Assembly: GCA_004764695.1 (NCBI GenBank)
Contig: SMSO01000032.1
Coordinates: 890,501 to 954,500, forward strand
DNA from: Schizochytrium sp. TIO01
Taxonomy: Eukaryota; Sar; Bigyra; Thraustochytrida; Thraustochytriidae
Reading direction: 5' to 3'
DNA length: 64,000 nucleotides
Part shown: positions 8,847-22,507 of the stretch, piece by piece
Position numbering within the stretch: position 1 is the first letter of the stretch
How the letters are laid out: every line of letters starts with the position of its first letter
Made by a program: the position numbers and the translations under genes
Notes under the pieces: generated by a model
Database searches by the model: none
Told to the model about the DNA's origin: nothing
The model's input: the letters and a program-made list of their open reading frames with translations, nothing else

Positions 8847-11800
8847 GGTGTCTAGAGGCTACAGAGCGTGGGTTTGATCAATATCTGTTCCTTCAGTTCC
8901 TGTACCTCGTCGAGATGGTTTACTTACGCGGTCCGTAAAGCCTTTTCTCGTAGTAGTATCGTCACGGTGAGCGCAATCAGTTATAACAAGACTCTGAGGG
9001 TGTGCGCAAGTTCAAGTGATAAGTCCCAGTTCTCCTTTTATTCGAAAGCGAAAAGTCAGCCGAGCAATAGAAGTGTTGATGTCTGCCTGTAATATGTATT
9101 TCCACGTTCACGAGAAGGCAACCACTGAGAGTTCCGCTGAAGAAAAGCGTAGTCTTCGTTGTATCAAAGCACTACCCGTTCACAGTATTGAGTACCTGGA
9201 GTCTCTCCTCTTCTATGACCTAGTCAGTACTTATGGGGAGCAGACTCACAGATGCCTCAGTCACTGATCAATTGCGTGGGTTCTCGCTGCTGCTGCTGCT
9301 GTTGCTGCGTACGCGCGCGAACTGACTCCGTCCGATGTTGTCAAGCCGGGTTGAGCCACAAGAAGGCAAAACAGAGTTGAAGTGGTGTGATTGATAGGCG
9401 TGATTCTATATTATGCCTAAACGAGATGGTAAGTCACGAGGACTTGTGGCGGCACCGAGTTGAGTTGAGTGTTTGTTTGCAATAAATTTGCTGAGTTGCC
9501 TGTCTACCTTTTTTAATGTTAATTTCATTTTTTAAAAATCTTCTTTTCTTTCCAAAAGGGAAAAGAATGGTTTTTCTCAATTATTAGCTTGGTTCTATAG
9601 TTCTCAAATTTTGCACTATGACCTTTTTAGTAGTTTTCATTTTTAAAATATGTATGAAAGTTGTATTTACCTTTCAAGGCAAAGAAGAGTACTTTGACTA
9701 CTGCTTTAATTTTAAAAGTTAAAAAGAGTGAGAGCAAGAAGAGGTCTTAGTTGGCTATTAATAACACTTACATTGAGCGTTTCTTTGGGAAAAACAATCA
9801 TGGGGTATAAAATTTATTTTTCTTTCAGTTTTAGCAGTCCTCCTCACGGAGAAACTTGAAATAAGATTATATTTTTATTAACCCAATGAATGAAAAGTAG
9901 TTCTTCGGTGATGCTGGCAAGAAAGGCCAACTTTCTTACGAAAGAGGGGGTGGAAGTTAGTTAAACTTTAAACGCTGTCTATCAGTTTAGCTAAGAAAGA
10001 AAATAATTGATACCATGAGAGATCTTGAGAAGCACCATAACCAGAAGCTTGAGAGCTGTAGACAAGACAATATTTCAATATTTAATTATATTCTGCTGCC
10101 TTCAGCAAATCCGCAAAAAAAATGACTACGATTGTAGCTATCTTTTGGAAGAAAATGATGCTTGGGAGGAGACAGCTTTATGGCTTCCCGCAGGAGTGTG
10201 TGTGGCTGGCATTAGTATGCGAAAGAATAAAAACCTTTCAGATTAATTAGGGTAATTTCACTTTTAAAAATATATATGTCTTTTAAACTTTAAACTATAG
10301 CTAAATTAATAATAAAATTGAGAATGTTAGAGTAGGATGATTGATCAATGATCTTCCAATTAGAGCTCATTGAAGAAGAACTTTTTTATGAGAAGTTTTT
10401 TCTTTGCACGAGTTTTGATTAATTATACAGGTTCTTTGGATATGCCACTGAGAAGAGAACTGAGTAGGGAAATAAATACATTTCGAAGCTGGAAAATAAA
10501 TAAAATAGTCCAAGTCTCGTTTCTGACATATTTAACCAAAAAACATGAGAGAAATTGAAGAAGAAGAAGAAGAATAATTTAAATACATATCTATCTATAT
10601 TCAAACTAGACAGTGTTACAGTGAACCAATTTATCTCAAGTCCTGCTCTCCTTAATGTATTATTCTTTCTCTTTCAAAGAAGTCACTCTTAGACTCCTAC
10701 AATAATGTTTTCAGTTTTGTTGAAGTCCTGTTTGGTAAGCAATGGAAGGTTGTGTAGAGAGCGTATATTGGCGTTTGGCAATCTCTCTGTTGACCTAAAG
10801 AGCTTATTGGGTTGAGTCGCCAGCATGAGGAAGGCCAACGCAATGAATTTCTCTATGGTGCATAGTTTTACGGCGAGGTTTATAATTAGATAATAAAAGT
10901 AACAGTTAAAATAATACTAGTGTAGAAATGAGTGCCTATTTATTTAAATTCTGTAGGTATTTTTGATTTTATTTTTGAAAGATAAAAAAATTGATGTTTA
11001 AAACAGCTTTCATAAGCATCCTAAAGTGCTTTATGGATCATAAATTCTATAAGCTGGTTTGAAAAACCCTCTCCCTTCTCAGTTGCGCCTCCAGCCTTCT
11101 CAGAATCATTATGTTAACCTTTACATCATGAGCCTGCGCTGCCAAACTTTACAACAAGAATCTGGTAATTGAGCGAGATAAGTTTCTGGAAGCGCTTTGT
11201 AATCGAGAGAGGACGACGGAGGTTGAGAAATCAAAATGTTTCCTTCTTTCAAAATATTGAAAAGTATGGTAGTATTATAAAAAATAGAATCGAAGCAAGA
11301 TGGTAGAGATGTCTCAATGTAACTTATTAGTACTTTTTAGCTTCTGCCGCTTCATACAGAAGAGTAACTTCCGTTCCGGAATTACATTTATTACATTCAA
11401 CAAACAAAAAAAGTAAAAACAAAGAAATAAAATTCTATCACCACCACGAAATCATGGTAGCAGAAATACCCAAAGTGTAATTTAATATTTAAATATAAAA
11501 GTACCTACCACACACTTGGAAAGAAGGGCACAACGCCACCAAACATCTTTATCAGTCTTTATCATTTTCATTAGTTACTTTCTATGCTGAAAGACGAAAC
11601 GAGGACGCTGTGGGCTTGTCCGGGATAAGTGATCTTTCGAGCGATGAACGAATAAAAAGAAGCGATGCGACAGTTCTTTGCATCCTCTCAAACCAACACA
11701 TTACGCTGTAGAGCAGCCCTCGTTTTTACCAAGAATCTGCTGCCTCTTCGAGGTAGAGGAGAGAGATATGGTGAGTATGCTCTAAGCTCTTCGTTTTGAG

Positions 11801-12205
11801 GCTTTTCATTTCACGAGTCACCCTTGTAAGCTCGATAGGGTATTATTTTCAAACCTCATTAATTTAAGTCATGTTTACGTACTGTTATGCTAAACAGTAG
11901 CGAGGGGGTGCGCTAGAGCGAACTTTTTGACGTGAACGACTAAAGCCCTCTGGATGATTCGAAGATAGTCCTTCGATAGATGTGCGAAGAAGAGAAGGGG
12001 ATTTGACTGAGTTCCTTGAGACCCATTTCTGCTCAATGCCTCTGCAGAGGCGGGGCTTAGCGCCGTTCTCTCGTGCTGCATGAGAGGCATTAGCGATCGA
12101 TGGGATGGGTGGAGGCTTAATTAATCTCTCCGACTAAACTTATATGACTTTTGAATTCAAGGTAAAGGTGGAGGATTCCTTTTAAAACGAACTTTAATGC
12201 ACTAA
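8847..12205. other. Gene desert, first part: AT-rich noncoding DNA
   Basis: The first 500 bp is GC-richer and probably holds the promoter of the minus-strand SAM-like gene; a short CTG run lies at about 9285-9306. After about 9480 the DNA is AT-rich, with T-run/A-run blocks near 9515, 9645, 10265 and 10960. The ORFs seen are short, unlike known proteins, and rich in Phe/Lys/Ile as expected from AT-rich random frames. No RNA gene was recognised. Confidence 0.5.
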
Positions 12206-12226
12206 AAGAGAGAGAGAGAGAGAGAG
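12206..12226. repeat. (AG)n microsatellite
   Basis: Uninterrupted AG dinucleotide run of about ten units. Confidence 0.9.
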
Positions 12227-14755
12227 TCAAAACTAGTTCTATTCAAAGAAAGTAAAAAGTGAGTCTCTAGCAAGGAAACCTAAAATAACTGAAAAAAAGA
12301 CATTTAATCAGTCTTAAGATCACACCAGTATTAACAATAGCGCTAGAGCTGAAAGTTTTACCATCCAGGTAGAAAGTTTTTTCACAGCTGGTTCTAGCGT
12401 TACTCCAAGCAAGGCCTAGCCAGCCATACATTTAATCGCACCTTTACATGGTATTAAACTAATGAAAGACTTATGCGACGAATAGGCGTATGTATATACA
12501 TGACTAATTTTTGACAAATGGAAACTAATTAACAAATAAATTAGAAAAGAAGAGGAGAAAAGAAGTAAGGGGGCTGCAACTAGCAGAGATAGTATTAACT
12601 CTAGTAGCTGCCGACTTATCTATTCAATGACTTTGAAGTGAGAACGATATGATGACGAATATTGACGATGCTGCAGAATCCACTGGACTGGCAATTCGGT
12701 GCTCCGGACGGTCTGTCATAACAATCTACTGATCAAGAGAGAGGTCGCTTCTTTCTCGTTGCAGCCTACTCTTCAAATCGTCCTTTGTATAGGGACTGTG
12801 CGTCGTCTCCTCGAAAAGTCTGTGCGTCGCCTCCTTCAACTTCATGAGTCGCGCTTTTCTGGAGAATTTCGCACACTGGTTCGATGTCTTGCCAATCTTT
12901 GTGTTGTCTACGTAGGTAGAGCTTGAAGATAATGCAGTGCTTGCTTTTACTTTTTATAAAACTACAAAAATAGCAATAAGAATAACAATGCCTTGTTGGA
13001 TTGTTGATTTGTTTGCATGTTTATTGGTCTGCTTGCTCGTTGTTAGAGTTCCATGCGAAAGTCAAAGCGAAGAACTCGTGATTTGTGGGGGAGTGGATGC
13101 CTCCGAGATCTTGTCTTCTTTTTCTCAAAGAAAAGATTGTGGCGGAGTGGTATCCTCATTTCGACAGCGATTGTTTCTGGCTGTCCAAGGTTTATTTCTT
13201 TTCAGAGTTTGATATCTCTTGTTGCACGTCCTTTACTTCATGAGTCCTTCCTCCTCGCACAAACGTTCACGGAGTCCAGAGTAAATAAATGTTTATAGTT
13301 CTGTGACTGCGGCGTGAATGCAATTTGATTAATCTTACGCACCACATCATCGGTTGTGGCTGCACGATCTTTCTACAAGTTGGTCTATTTCCATCATGTG
13401 ATTTTCCTCCCTCCGCAAAAGATAAAAGCAAACAAAACAGAAAGATCACTCGGAATCGTTAGATTGTTGAATGGATTGTCAGGTAATTCAATACCTACGT
13501 AGTAATACCACACACCTAATGAGAGCAAACTACTCGAAAGACCTATTTTTATCCATCCCTAGTAACGTAGGTTAAGGAATACTTCATCATGGTCAGTGAG
13601 GTCAAACTATTTTTTAAAATAAAATTAATATTTCTAAATTTGTTTTTTATGTTAATAGAAACTCAAGAAAATCAAATGCAAATGAATATGAATATGTAGT
13701 ACTGGTAGTGTACTATCTAGCTAATTTGAATAAACATCAATAGGAGCTGGTGTTAAAGACTAGGTACCAAGTCCAGAGATGATTATGGTATTTTCTAGCT
13801 TCTTTTGTTTAAAAGAAAAGAATAGAAAAGAAACACCAGTGAGATAAATTTAACTAAGCAGAGAATAGGAAGTGAAAGTGGGGACGACTCACTCTTCCAT
13901 AAATCTGATTGTCTAAGTCATTACGCGGTGTCTCAGAATTGTAAACTCTTGAACTCAAGATACAGGGAGGAGGTATTCTTTTCAGCTTAGGTATAAACAA
14001 AAAGTGGTGTAGGCATATCTGTAGCTCTCTGTAGCTGATTTTATCTCCTTTCTTTGCTAATACGCTTCTGTGAATGCATGAAGAACATTTGTTCGCATCA
14101 AATTAACAAAGCTACTAAATGGTCGAAGATCATTAATTCCTAAGATGAAGTTGAGGTGAGCTCATACTGGGTATTGTCTTAGCGAATGAGATGAAGTTTT
14201 ATACATGAATCCGGTATTTTAAGAACTGATGCCCATGACAATTCCTCTGTGCTACGCAGTGTTTCCCAATGGCCTACTCTATATCCAAAGCATATTTAAG
14301 AGTGAAACCCTAAAGTGATAGTCTCAGATCAGAGTTAGTCTTGGCATCACTCCTTCAAAACTGCGCTTGGCAGGAGGTGTCATTTGATATGAAGTTTGAT
14401 AAGGCTGCAAATCCTGAAAGAACTGAATAAATGTGCTGCAAGCTGCTGCAATTATGCTCAATTGCAAACCACTGCGCAAGAATCGGTAGAAAGCGATTGA
14501 AGCTTTCGACAGCTGCTGCCTCCCTTTGAGCTGCCAGTATACACCCGCATTCGACAACATTATATTTATACTGCCAGAATATGTGTTTCTGTTCGAGAAA
14601 TCTGCGAAGCCACGAACCTCCATAATTTCTGTACTGCTTCTGCCTAATGGATGGCAGGTCAGCGCCTCTTCTGCTCTGGCATTCTTGGGTCCGTGTGACT
14701 CACTCGATGATCGACATATGGGTTGATTCATTGATTCATTGACACCATCGCCACA
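12227..14755. other. Gene desert: noncoding, AT-rich
   Basis: No supported gene. It contains early examples of the TACGTAGGTA-type motif (about 12907 and 13492). A 153-aa minus-strand frame (14324-14785) is open but has no recognisable domain and runs into the 86-bp duplication, so it is not called. Confidence 0.5.
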
Positions 14756-14927
14756 GCCATTAGTTCTCAATGTCCTCTGCTTCAAACCTGCATAGAAGAT
14801 CTATCTCGGCAGTTTGTACAATAGCTACGTAGGTACTTAGTGCCATTAGTTCTCAATGTCCTCTGCTTCAAACCTGCATAGAAGATCTATCTCGGCAGTT
14901 TGTACAATAGCTACGTAGGTACTTAGT
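14756..14927. repeat. Exact tandem duplication, 2 x 86 bp
   Basis: Copy 1 is 14756-14841 and copy 2 is 14842-14927. Reading base by base I see no difference between them. Each copy ends in the CTACGTAGGTACTTAGT motif that recurs elsewhere in the desert. Perfect identity implies a recent event or an assembly artefact. Confidence 0.9.
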
Positions 14928-15693
14928 ATTATGATCAGTGTGTCTCGTGCCAGCCAGGCGTTCAACGGGATCGCAATCACAATCCGAACAAGCTAGTGGC
15001 TACTCCTAGCCAGGCTGCTAGCAGCTCCTACCGTACATGCTACTCCTCGTTCTTCTCTCTTTCTCTTTCTCTTTCTCAAAACAAGACAAGACAGATTCTT
15101 ATCCAATTTCTCTTTCTTTTTTTTAATTAAAAAAATTAAATTAAAAATAAGACTTCAGAGAGGACTTTTTTTAGTGTTGGTTGTCAATCAATCGAGGAGG
15201 AGAAAAAGTCAAAGCCAACGTCAAAGTGAAAGAAGGTCAGAGGCTGCTCGCTTCATCGTCTGTTCAAGCGGCGAGGACCTTCGCCGAATGCGTGACTTAC
15301 GATGGACCTTGTTTGACCCAGTGCGGTAAGCTTTGTGCTCGAGCCAAAGAAACCAGCGGGGCCAGGGAAGGGAAGAGCCCCTTGATCGAGAAGCTTTGGT
15401 CCTTGAACGGGCGCGACGGTGACACTATGACTATTGTGAAATTCATAGCTATCTAACTCGTACTGTGTTCTGCATGCTTTCTCGAGTAAGTTCTGCTGTT
15501 TCTTGCGATGTCGTCGACAGGGCATTAGTGAGTCGAATCTTTCAATACCTACTACGAGTTCCTCCTTACTTAGGCTTTTGCTTATTTTCAAACGAACTCC
15601 TTTCCTGTTCATGGCGTACTTTCAATCAGTGATTACCTCATGAACATGATGAGACAGAAAAAAAAAATGTATATTTTAATCAAAGAAAAAGAG
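14928..15693. other. Gene desert: noncoding
   Basis: CTTTCT-rich tract at about 15055-15077 and an AT-rich block at 15117-15150. Overlapping short ORFs on both strands at 15181-15612 have no recognisable domain. Confidence 0.45.
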
Positions 15694-15751
15694 AAAACAA
15701 ACAAACAAACAAACAAACAAACAAACAAACAAACAAACAAACAAACAAACA
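15694..15751. repeat. (AAAC)n microsatellite
   Basis: About 14 uninterrupted AAAC units. Confidence 0.9.
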
Positions 15752-15935
15752 CATGAATGAATGATGCGTCTTGATGAGCAGGAATGCTTTCATCAGACAC
15801 GTAAGGCCCTCTTGTCCAATAAAAAGAGAAGAACGAACTGGTTCCAAGATGAGATTTATGCCCCTCCTTAGCTCGAGAAGAAAAGACACGAGCGAGGACA
15901 CAAAGGAAAGATGAAGCGAACGAAGCAAGGAATTA

Positions 15936-16003
15936 AGGAAGAAAGGAAGGAAGAAAGGAAGGAAGGAAGGAAGGAAGGAAGGAAGGAAGGAAGGAAGGAA
16001 GAA
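15936..16003. repeat. (GGAA)n microsatellite
   Basis: Purine-only GGAA/GAAA array of about 68 bp, essentially perfect from 15953 onward. Confidence 0.9.
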
Positions 16004-19000
16004 GTGCAGAAAGAAAGAATAAAAGAGGAGGTGCCTCGCGCATACTTCCAATGTCCGCGACTAACTGAGGGGAGCAGTCGGTCGGAAAAATAATAGTCTT
16101 TGCCCTTTCAGTGCCAGTCAGCCGGTACTTTTTAGACGTAGTAACGTGTTATTCTCTCTATGTTTGCTCGATTCGCTCTATCCCACTCACTCGCTCGCCC
16201 CCTCGTTCCAAATCAACCAACGAATATCAATCATTCAATCGATCAGTCTTTTCATCTTCTTTAAAGATATCTACCATACTTTTTTGAAAAAGAAAAAGAG
16301 AGAAGAAATTAAAAATGCAGATATGACCAACTTACTGTTTCGAGGAGAAGGAGAGGGAAACGTTGCTCGATTCGGGACTCCACTCCAAAGAATAGAGAAC
16401 GTTTGCAGAGTTGCCGTTGGTGCTGCATCGCATCAGCATCCATCGCAACGAAAGAGATCGTGTCACGGGGGTCTCAACTGTGCTTCGAATCAATCTCGTT
16501 AATTTTATTTGGATAGAAAACTCGGGGTCGAAAGAAGCAGCAGTGCTTTCTTTTTCAAAAGATACACGTGAAAGGGACAAAAGAGATGGCAAAAGAATGC
16601 AAGAGTGGCCAGAACAGCGCAATATACGTTCCTCGGAGATCGAGGGCGACGACGAACAAACACTAAGAATGGCGCAAGATATCTCGAGATAGTACAACAT
16701 ACAGGACCTACCAAGGTTTTGTTTGAGGAGCAACAGCTATTTGCACGATCGATTTTCTTTTTCAAAAAGAAAAAGAAAAAGAAAGAAAAAAGAGAATCAA
16801 ATAATAATCGAAACACTTTCATACGAATTAATTCTTCTATATCTTCTTCATGTATACATAAGCACTGGTGTTTCTATATTCTCTACAAAGCCTAGTATGG
16901 AAGGTGAGAAGACAAGCCCTCGCCGCTTTGGGCCGCATCTCAAACCATCTATCTCTTGCAAATTTCCATCCTCAATAAACACAACAGGATAAAAATTGGA
17001 AAGAGATTTCCTCACCGTTTACAACGAAAAGAAATAAACCAACATTTATGAAGAGGAAGGAGTGGGTGAGACGCTTCAGAGAAGAGCCACCTCTAAACAG
17101 CTCGAAATACATGCGCCTAACTAGAATAAAAGAAAGAACTATTTAGGCGGACGGATCGACTCGACTCTCGAGCGTGTGAACAGCACACCTGCCTATGTTT
17201 TACTATATAGTGTGATCCGAACCAAGTTTCAAAAGTATGTTTTCATTTGTTTGGTTCATTTCGCTATGTTATATTACATATTCATCCTAGAGGTGGAGTG
17301 TGCGTAGCAACATGATAAGCACCTCACTAATACGTTGAGCACAAGGAGACGCAGACTCATGTTAAACAGACCTAGAGTTGATTGACTGGATCAATCACTG
17401 CAGCGGATTGAACCAACCACATCCCATAAACAAGGCAAAAGCCAAAGGCGAGCGAGCGAGAGCGTATTAATTTGTGTGATAGGAGGCAGTCGGGTCAACT
17501 CGAGTCACTTTGAGCTACTTTTCGATTGGTTCGCGTGGCCTGTTGTAACGCCCGTAGTGAAAATGCCAGGCAGTCTTTTCTTATTGAAGAGCCCTAGGGT
17601 ACTAGATAATTTCTTTTATTTCTTGCATAAGTTTGCAATTTGGTGAGCTGACCAAAGAAAAGGTGTCAGTATGTCGATTAAAGCTTTTTTCTTCTTTCTT
17701 CTTTAAAAATTATTTTTAAATTAATTATCTACTAAATTAGTAGACCTTTTTATTTTATTTTTTTCAAAATGAAGATTAATAGTGCTGAGTGGAGGAGGGA
17801 GTATAACAGTGTTGATGCGAATCCAAACGACCCGTTTAAAATGCTGTAAGCAAAGACGTAAGCAGGGTGCTGAAAATTTTGAGCACTCTGATTTGATCGT
17901 CATCGAGAATCCATCACCATTACTGCAGGTTCTTTCCTCCTTCTTCATGAAATTTAATCGCGACAATATCATCTTCTCTCTTCAGAATTTCGCTGATTGT
18001 TTTGCTCATTAACTTTTTAAAAATAAAGTAAAGGAATTACTACATCCTTCCTAAACAAACGCAAATGAACGAAATAATAGTCTCTTCTTCGTGTAAAATT
18101 GAAGTTCGATGATAACAAAGAAAGGCCAAGAAAGCGTAATAGGATTCCTAAGTATATAGTTTTGTAACCTCTGTTACTCAGTAATGAACCTGCAACTATT
18201 ATAAAGGAGATTAAATTTTACTTTCAGATTAGAAGATCATATCTCGTCTCCCATTCTTTTATTTCATTTGTGGGCAACTTACTTGGAAAGCTTTTTTGTG
18301 TTAGACTTTCATGTGCCCTAAAATTGGCGGGGACATGCCTGAAGACATTCCGCATTCCTTTACGTACATGGGCTTGAACCTGTAAAAGCCTCAACCAAAA
18401 GTGGCCACTCGTGCAAACAAATATTATACAATAACAAACCACTGACAAAGGAGGAAACACCTGAGGCAAAGCAAAGTCATCATGGTCTTCTTCGTTCCTT
18501 GTTACTCTTAACAATAAAACAAAACAAAACAAAACAAAACATCTTCTTTATGAATTTTCTATCTATAAATCCTCAAATACCAAATCGAAGAGAGAGGAAG
18601 GAAGAGTCCTGCTGCCTACTCATACCCTCTATATTGTTTCATTGCTACTGAACTATTAAGCTTCTGCAAACATTCCTCTTTCATGACACATTGCTTCCAA
18701 GAAGGGCGAAGACACGGAAACGGAGGAAAGGGCGAAGACATGTGAGAACAATTTGCGTTCTCACGCACTTGCCAGTGGACGCTCGCCTTGGCGTGTGGCA
18801 ACTACCCTAAACTCTACCCCAGGGTCTCATTTGCCCTGCTAGCAACGGCGACCCCCTCGCTCGAGTATGAGTTTGGTATAAGTAAAGCTAAACAGCTATA
18901 GCTGGTTACTGCTTCAGTCGAACTTATTTGTATCTCGATGAGGCCCATGTTTCTGTGATGAGACTGCTGCTAACTAGTTTTTGAAAGCTTTCTTTTTATG

Positions 19001-20689
19001 GGCCACCGAACAATATAGCTTAGCTTGCTTGCTAGTGAGAGACCGGTGATTCTTTTATCAGTTATTTTATCATTGATCGGTTCTGTATTATTTGCTAATG
19101 CAAGCTTTGGTTGTATCAATCGAGGAAGGTGGCCTTTAGCCCTCTAACCTCAGCAGTTAAACGTCTTCAGCTACTCTTATGTATCATTCAGAAATTGAAG
19201 GGTAAGCACTAAGATTTTATGTTAAAAATAGGTTTTTAAAAAACAAATTTCTTTGAATGAAAAATTTGATTTAAAAAAATAGCCTAAGAACTGATATAGT
19301 ATCTACCTATGGAGAAGGACCAAAGAGTGTGGAAAGGCCACGAGCCCATGCATGTGTCTATATGTGTCTGTTTATTCATTTTGATCCTCAATAATAAATA
19401 TGTCCGCACCACTGCAAATCATATGTTACTTATTGCCGCTGCATAGTGAGTGTGTGCCTTCAGAGGCCTCTTAATGCATATACCGACGTTCAAAGAATCT
19501 TTCTTTGATTCGCGATTGCTTGTGGACACGCTTCACATTTTTGTAAAGGGAGGAAGGCGCTGTGGCTTCTTAAAGTTGTTTGTGCTTTTCCATTCTTCCT
19601 CATGATTCTAATTCATGTTTTTTTTAAAATATTTAAAAAAGAGGTTCACCATGAGTCTCATGATGAATACTTACTTTTGGGTGTCTACAGCGTTGGTAGC
19701 CTGGTACCTACGTGTTATACTACTACTATTTTGAAGAGAAAACCCCTCTTTAGCCATCTCTTCGTCTGGTGACCCTAGGAGGTCAGACTATGATGTTTTA
19801 TCTGCAGTTACTGGTTACTAAAGGCAGTTGCTGAAGAGACCTTCTTGTACTTCTAACATTTGCAATATTTCATGAGAAGGAACTTCGTTTGAAGAGAGTG
19901 TTGTGGTAGATATACAGATACACATATACATATATGCTATACTTAGTGAGCCGAGTAGACCTACTTTTTTGTTTAGAAATACCGATTTTTAGATTCTGAA
20001 GAAATACGCAATTTGGAATCAACCATCATTTACTGCTAAAGTCCACGCGGTGATCCGATTCTCCATCACGCCTAATCCCGCTCATCCCCGTGACCAGGAA
20101 GAGAACAGGCAACCAATGAGCGGCGCAAAAGAAAAATACATGAGCTATCAATATCTCTCTCTATTGCGACAATTTTCTTTCTTCGTCCAAACGATTGTTA
20201 ATCCTGTTTCTTTTTCTTTTTTCTTACTTTCTTACCTTCTAAACCAAACCCAAGTTAAAAGAGAATTTAAAATCTTACGTTTGCTTGTAATATATCCCAC
20301 AATCTCCAACCAAAGTGATTCTAACAGGTCACTTCCTCCTCACTGGTAGGTAGACAGGTAGGTATTTTCGTCATCGTCACTAAGTTGAACTTCTTCTTCT
20401 CCTTCTTTTTCTTTCAAAGGCAACCTACTCCTAGCCACCCTGCTATCCACGCCTAGCGAGTGTGCTTCATCCAAAGTGTTAGTACCCGTGTCATCATACT
20501 AACACTATGAGAGTCAGGACGTCGTCTGGGCCACTGCAGTCCAAAAAGCAGGAGCGGTTTCAGTGCACTTTTTAAATCACTTGTTCGTGCGAGCCTTACG
20601 TGAAGATTAATCTTTTCCTTAGGTCACCTACGTCTAAGTGAGCTTAGCTAGCTGAGCAAATCTCTTCATCATCGAGCGATGATTGAGTG
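16004..20689. other. Gene desert: noncoding with scattered AT blocks
   Basis: No conserved ORF. It contains an (AAAAC)n run at 18516-18541 and AT-rich blocks near 17700-17765, 19220-19280 and 19617-19640. Short TATATA and TACC/GGTA motifs appear around 19700 and 20345. Nothing resembling tRNA B-boxes or snRNA cores was found. Confidence 0.45.
18516..18541. repeat. (AAAAC)n microsatellite
   Basis: Five pentanucleotide units. Confidence 0.85.
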
Positions 20690-20697
20690 GATAGATA

Positions 20698-20730
<33 letters not shown>
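20690..20730. repeat. (GATA)n microsatellite
   Basis: About nine GATA units, slightly interrupted at the left end. Confidence 0.9.
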
Positions 20731-20990
20731 GCTCAAGCGACAAAGGAAGTGAAGTGGCGTTTTGATGGAATGATGAGCGATAATAGTTGCAGCGAAATCG
20801 CCACAGGCCGAGCTCATTGCCGCTGCGCTCGAAGCTCTTCTTCGAACTGCAGCTTCAGTTGGTTGTTGCGGATGAAGCTTGGAAAGTAGATAGATGGTTT
20901 CCCATGCGCCCATCTGTCTCCACATCAATCGACACTGCAGAAGCAGCGACTCCCAGTTGAACGTTTTCTCTCCTCAAAGCAGGTTTGACG

Positions 20991-21027
20991 CAGAACAGAA
21001 CAGCACAGAACAGAACAGAACAGAAGA
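20991..21027. repeat. (ACAGA)n microsatellite
   Basis: Seven imperfect CAGAA units. Related CAAAG/CAAAC pentamers follow at about 21378-21410 and complementary TTCTG units at 21558-21602, so the same pentamer family appears three times within 600 bp. Confidence 0.85.
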
Positions 21028-22470
21028 GTCGCAGAAGAAAGAAAAGAAGCCCAAGGAGCATAGTTCTCCTTCGCCTGACGCTTTCATTCGCCAGTTTCCG
21101 TCTCGAGCTTTCAACCTGAAACAGAACAGGCAGCGGTATCCACTCCATGCGGTAGAGAAGAAGGGGGCGCTGCTCGCCATCCCCCGCCTCCATCTCAGCC
21201 AGCGCCGCGGCCGCGTGCAGTATAGATCGATCTGATCTGACAGGCTGCCGACACCACAACAATACGAGCCATGCGGAACTCCAGCGGAACCCTCAGATTT
21301 ACCTTCCCTCGACGTGTTTTATTTGCCCAGCACACGCTCTCAACGACAAAGGAAAAGCACAGCAAACTTTCAAAGCAAAGCAAAGCAAAGCAAAACCAAA
21401 CAAAACAAACTCAGCACGAAAAGGTCCTCGCAGCCAGTGGCGGCTGTCTATTTCAGGGGAGTAGGGACTCCTATCTATCTCCCTCTGTTTTCAGCTGCAG
21501 ACTCCTGCGTTACGATACGCTGTGAGAGTCCTGGAAAGCAGAGCGCAGGTCTGGGCTGATCTGTTCTGTTCGTTCTGTTTTCTATTACGTTCTGTTCTGT
21601 TGTTGGAGCAAAGTAGGTTGCATGTAGGTAGGTAGGTATCTATCTATCTGCGTAGTGCGCTGACTAGTACGCTAACTAGTACGCTAACTGGCGGACAAGG
21701 TGTCTGCGTAGCGAGCATAGGGTCGCCTTTCCGCAGTCATGGAAAAAGAAGAGAGCAGAAGAGGTACAGGAAGAGAAGGCGAGACTTTCGGGTTTTCGAG
21801 GTACCTACCTGGACTTGCAGAGTAAGCATTAGTCCCGGTGCTAGCGATGTCTTCTTCGCTCGGCAGCTTTTGGAAACAAAAGTGCCAATGTTTCAAGTTA
21901 CTTGGTTGATTTTCTACTTTATCCTCATTCCATGAAATGAATGAACGAGTAAGTTGAGTTGAAAAAAAGCAAGAAAAAAGAATATGTATTCATTCCTGTT
22001 TGCTTGCTCCAAGTAAGTAAGTACTTATAAAAGCACTAGCTACTAGGCGGCCGCTAGGTTAGGCGCCCTTTCAATCAAGGTGGATTGATCTCCTCGCCTG
22101 GCTGGCTGCCTGGACGTCAGCCCTGATCTGCTGCAGGGCAGAGGATGGGAATTATCAGTTAGCGGTGTCCGGAGTGCCTTGGAACGAGCCGCGATCTTTT
22201 CACACGTCACACGCCCGACTCGGGGTGCTAATACGGCGCGTCTGGCTGGAGGCGCCTTCGCACTGTTGGGTTTGTTATTCATTTATCCTTTTCTCGCTAA
22301 AACTCTTTCTCCGCATGATAACTGCTGCTAACTGCAGAGAAGAAAAACGCATTCATTATCCAGGTGTTCCTTTTCTGTTTAATTTATCGTCTTTAAATAA
22401 ATGAATAAAATAATAAAAGTATATATGTATATACTGAGAGGTATTTTAGAAAAAGAGAATTTTATAGAAA
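21028..22470. other. Gene desert: noncoding, GC-richer
   Basis: Short ORFs on both strands give no domain. Includes GTAGGTAGGTAGGTATC at about 21625 and GGTACCTACCTGG at about 21801. Confidence 0.45.
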
Positions 22471-22507
22471 AAAGAAAAGAAAAGAAAAGAAAAGAAAAGA
22501 AAGAAAA
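22471..22507. repeat. (AAAAG)n microsatellite
   Basis: About seven AAAAG units in an AT-rich surround. Confidence 0.85.

Noticed and set aside
14324-14785. 153-aa minus-strand frame
   Set aside because: No recognisable domain, and its first codons fall within the 86-bp duplication. Length is within what chance gives in 64 kb.
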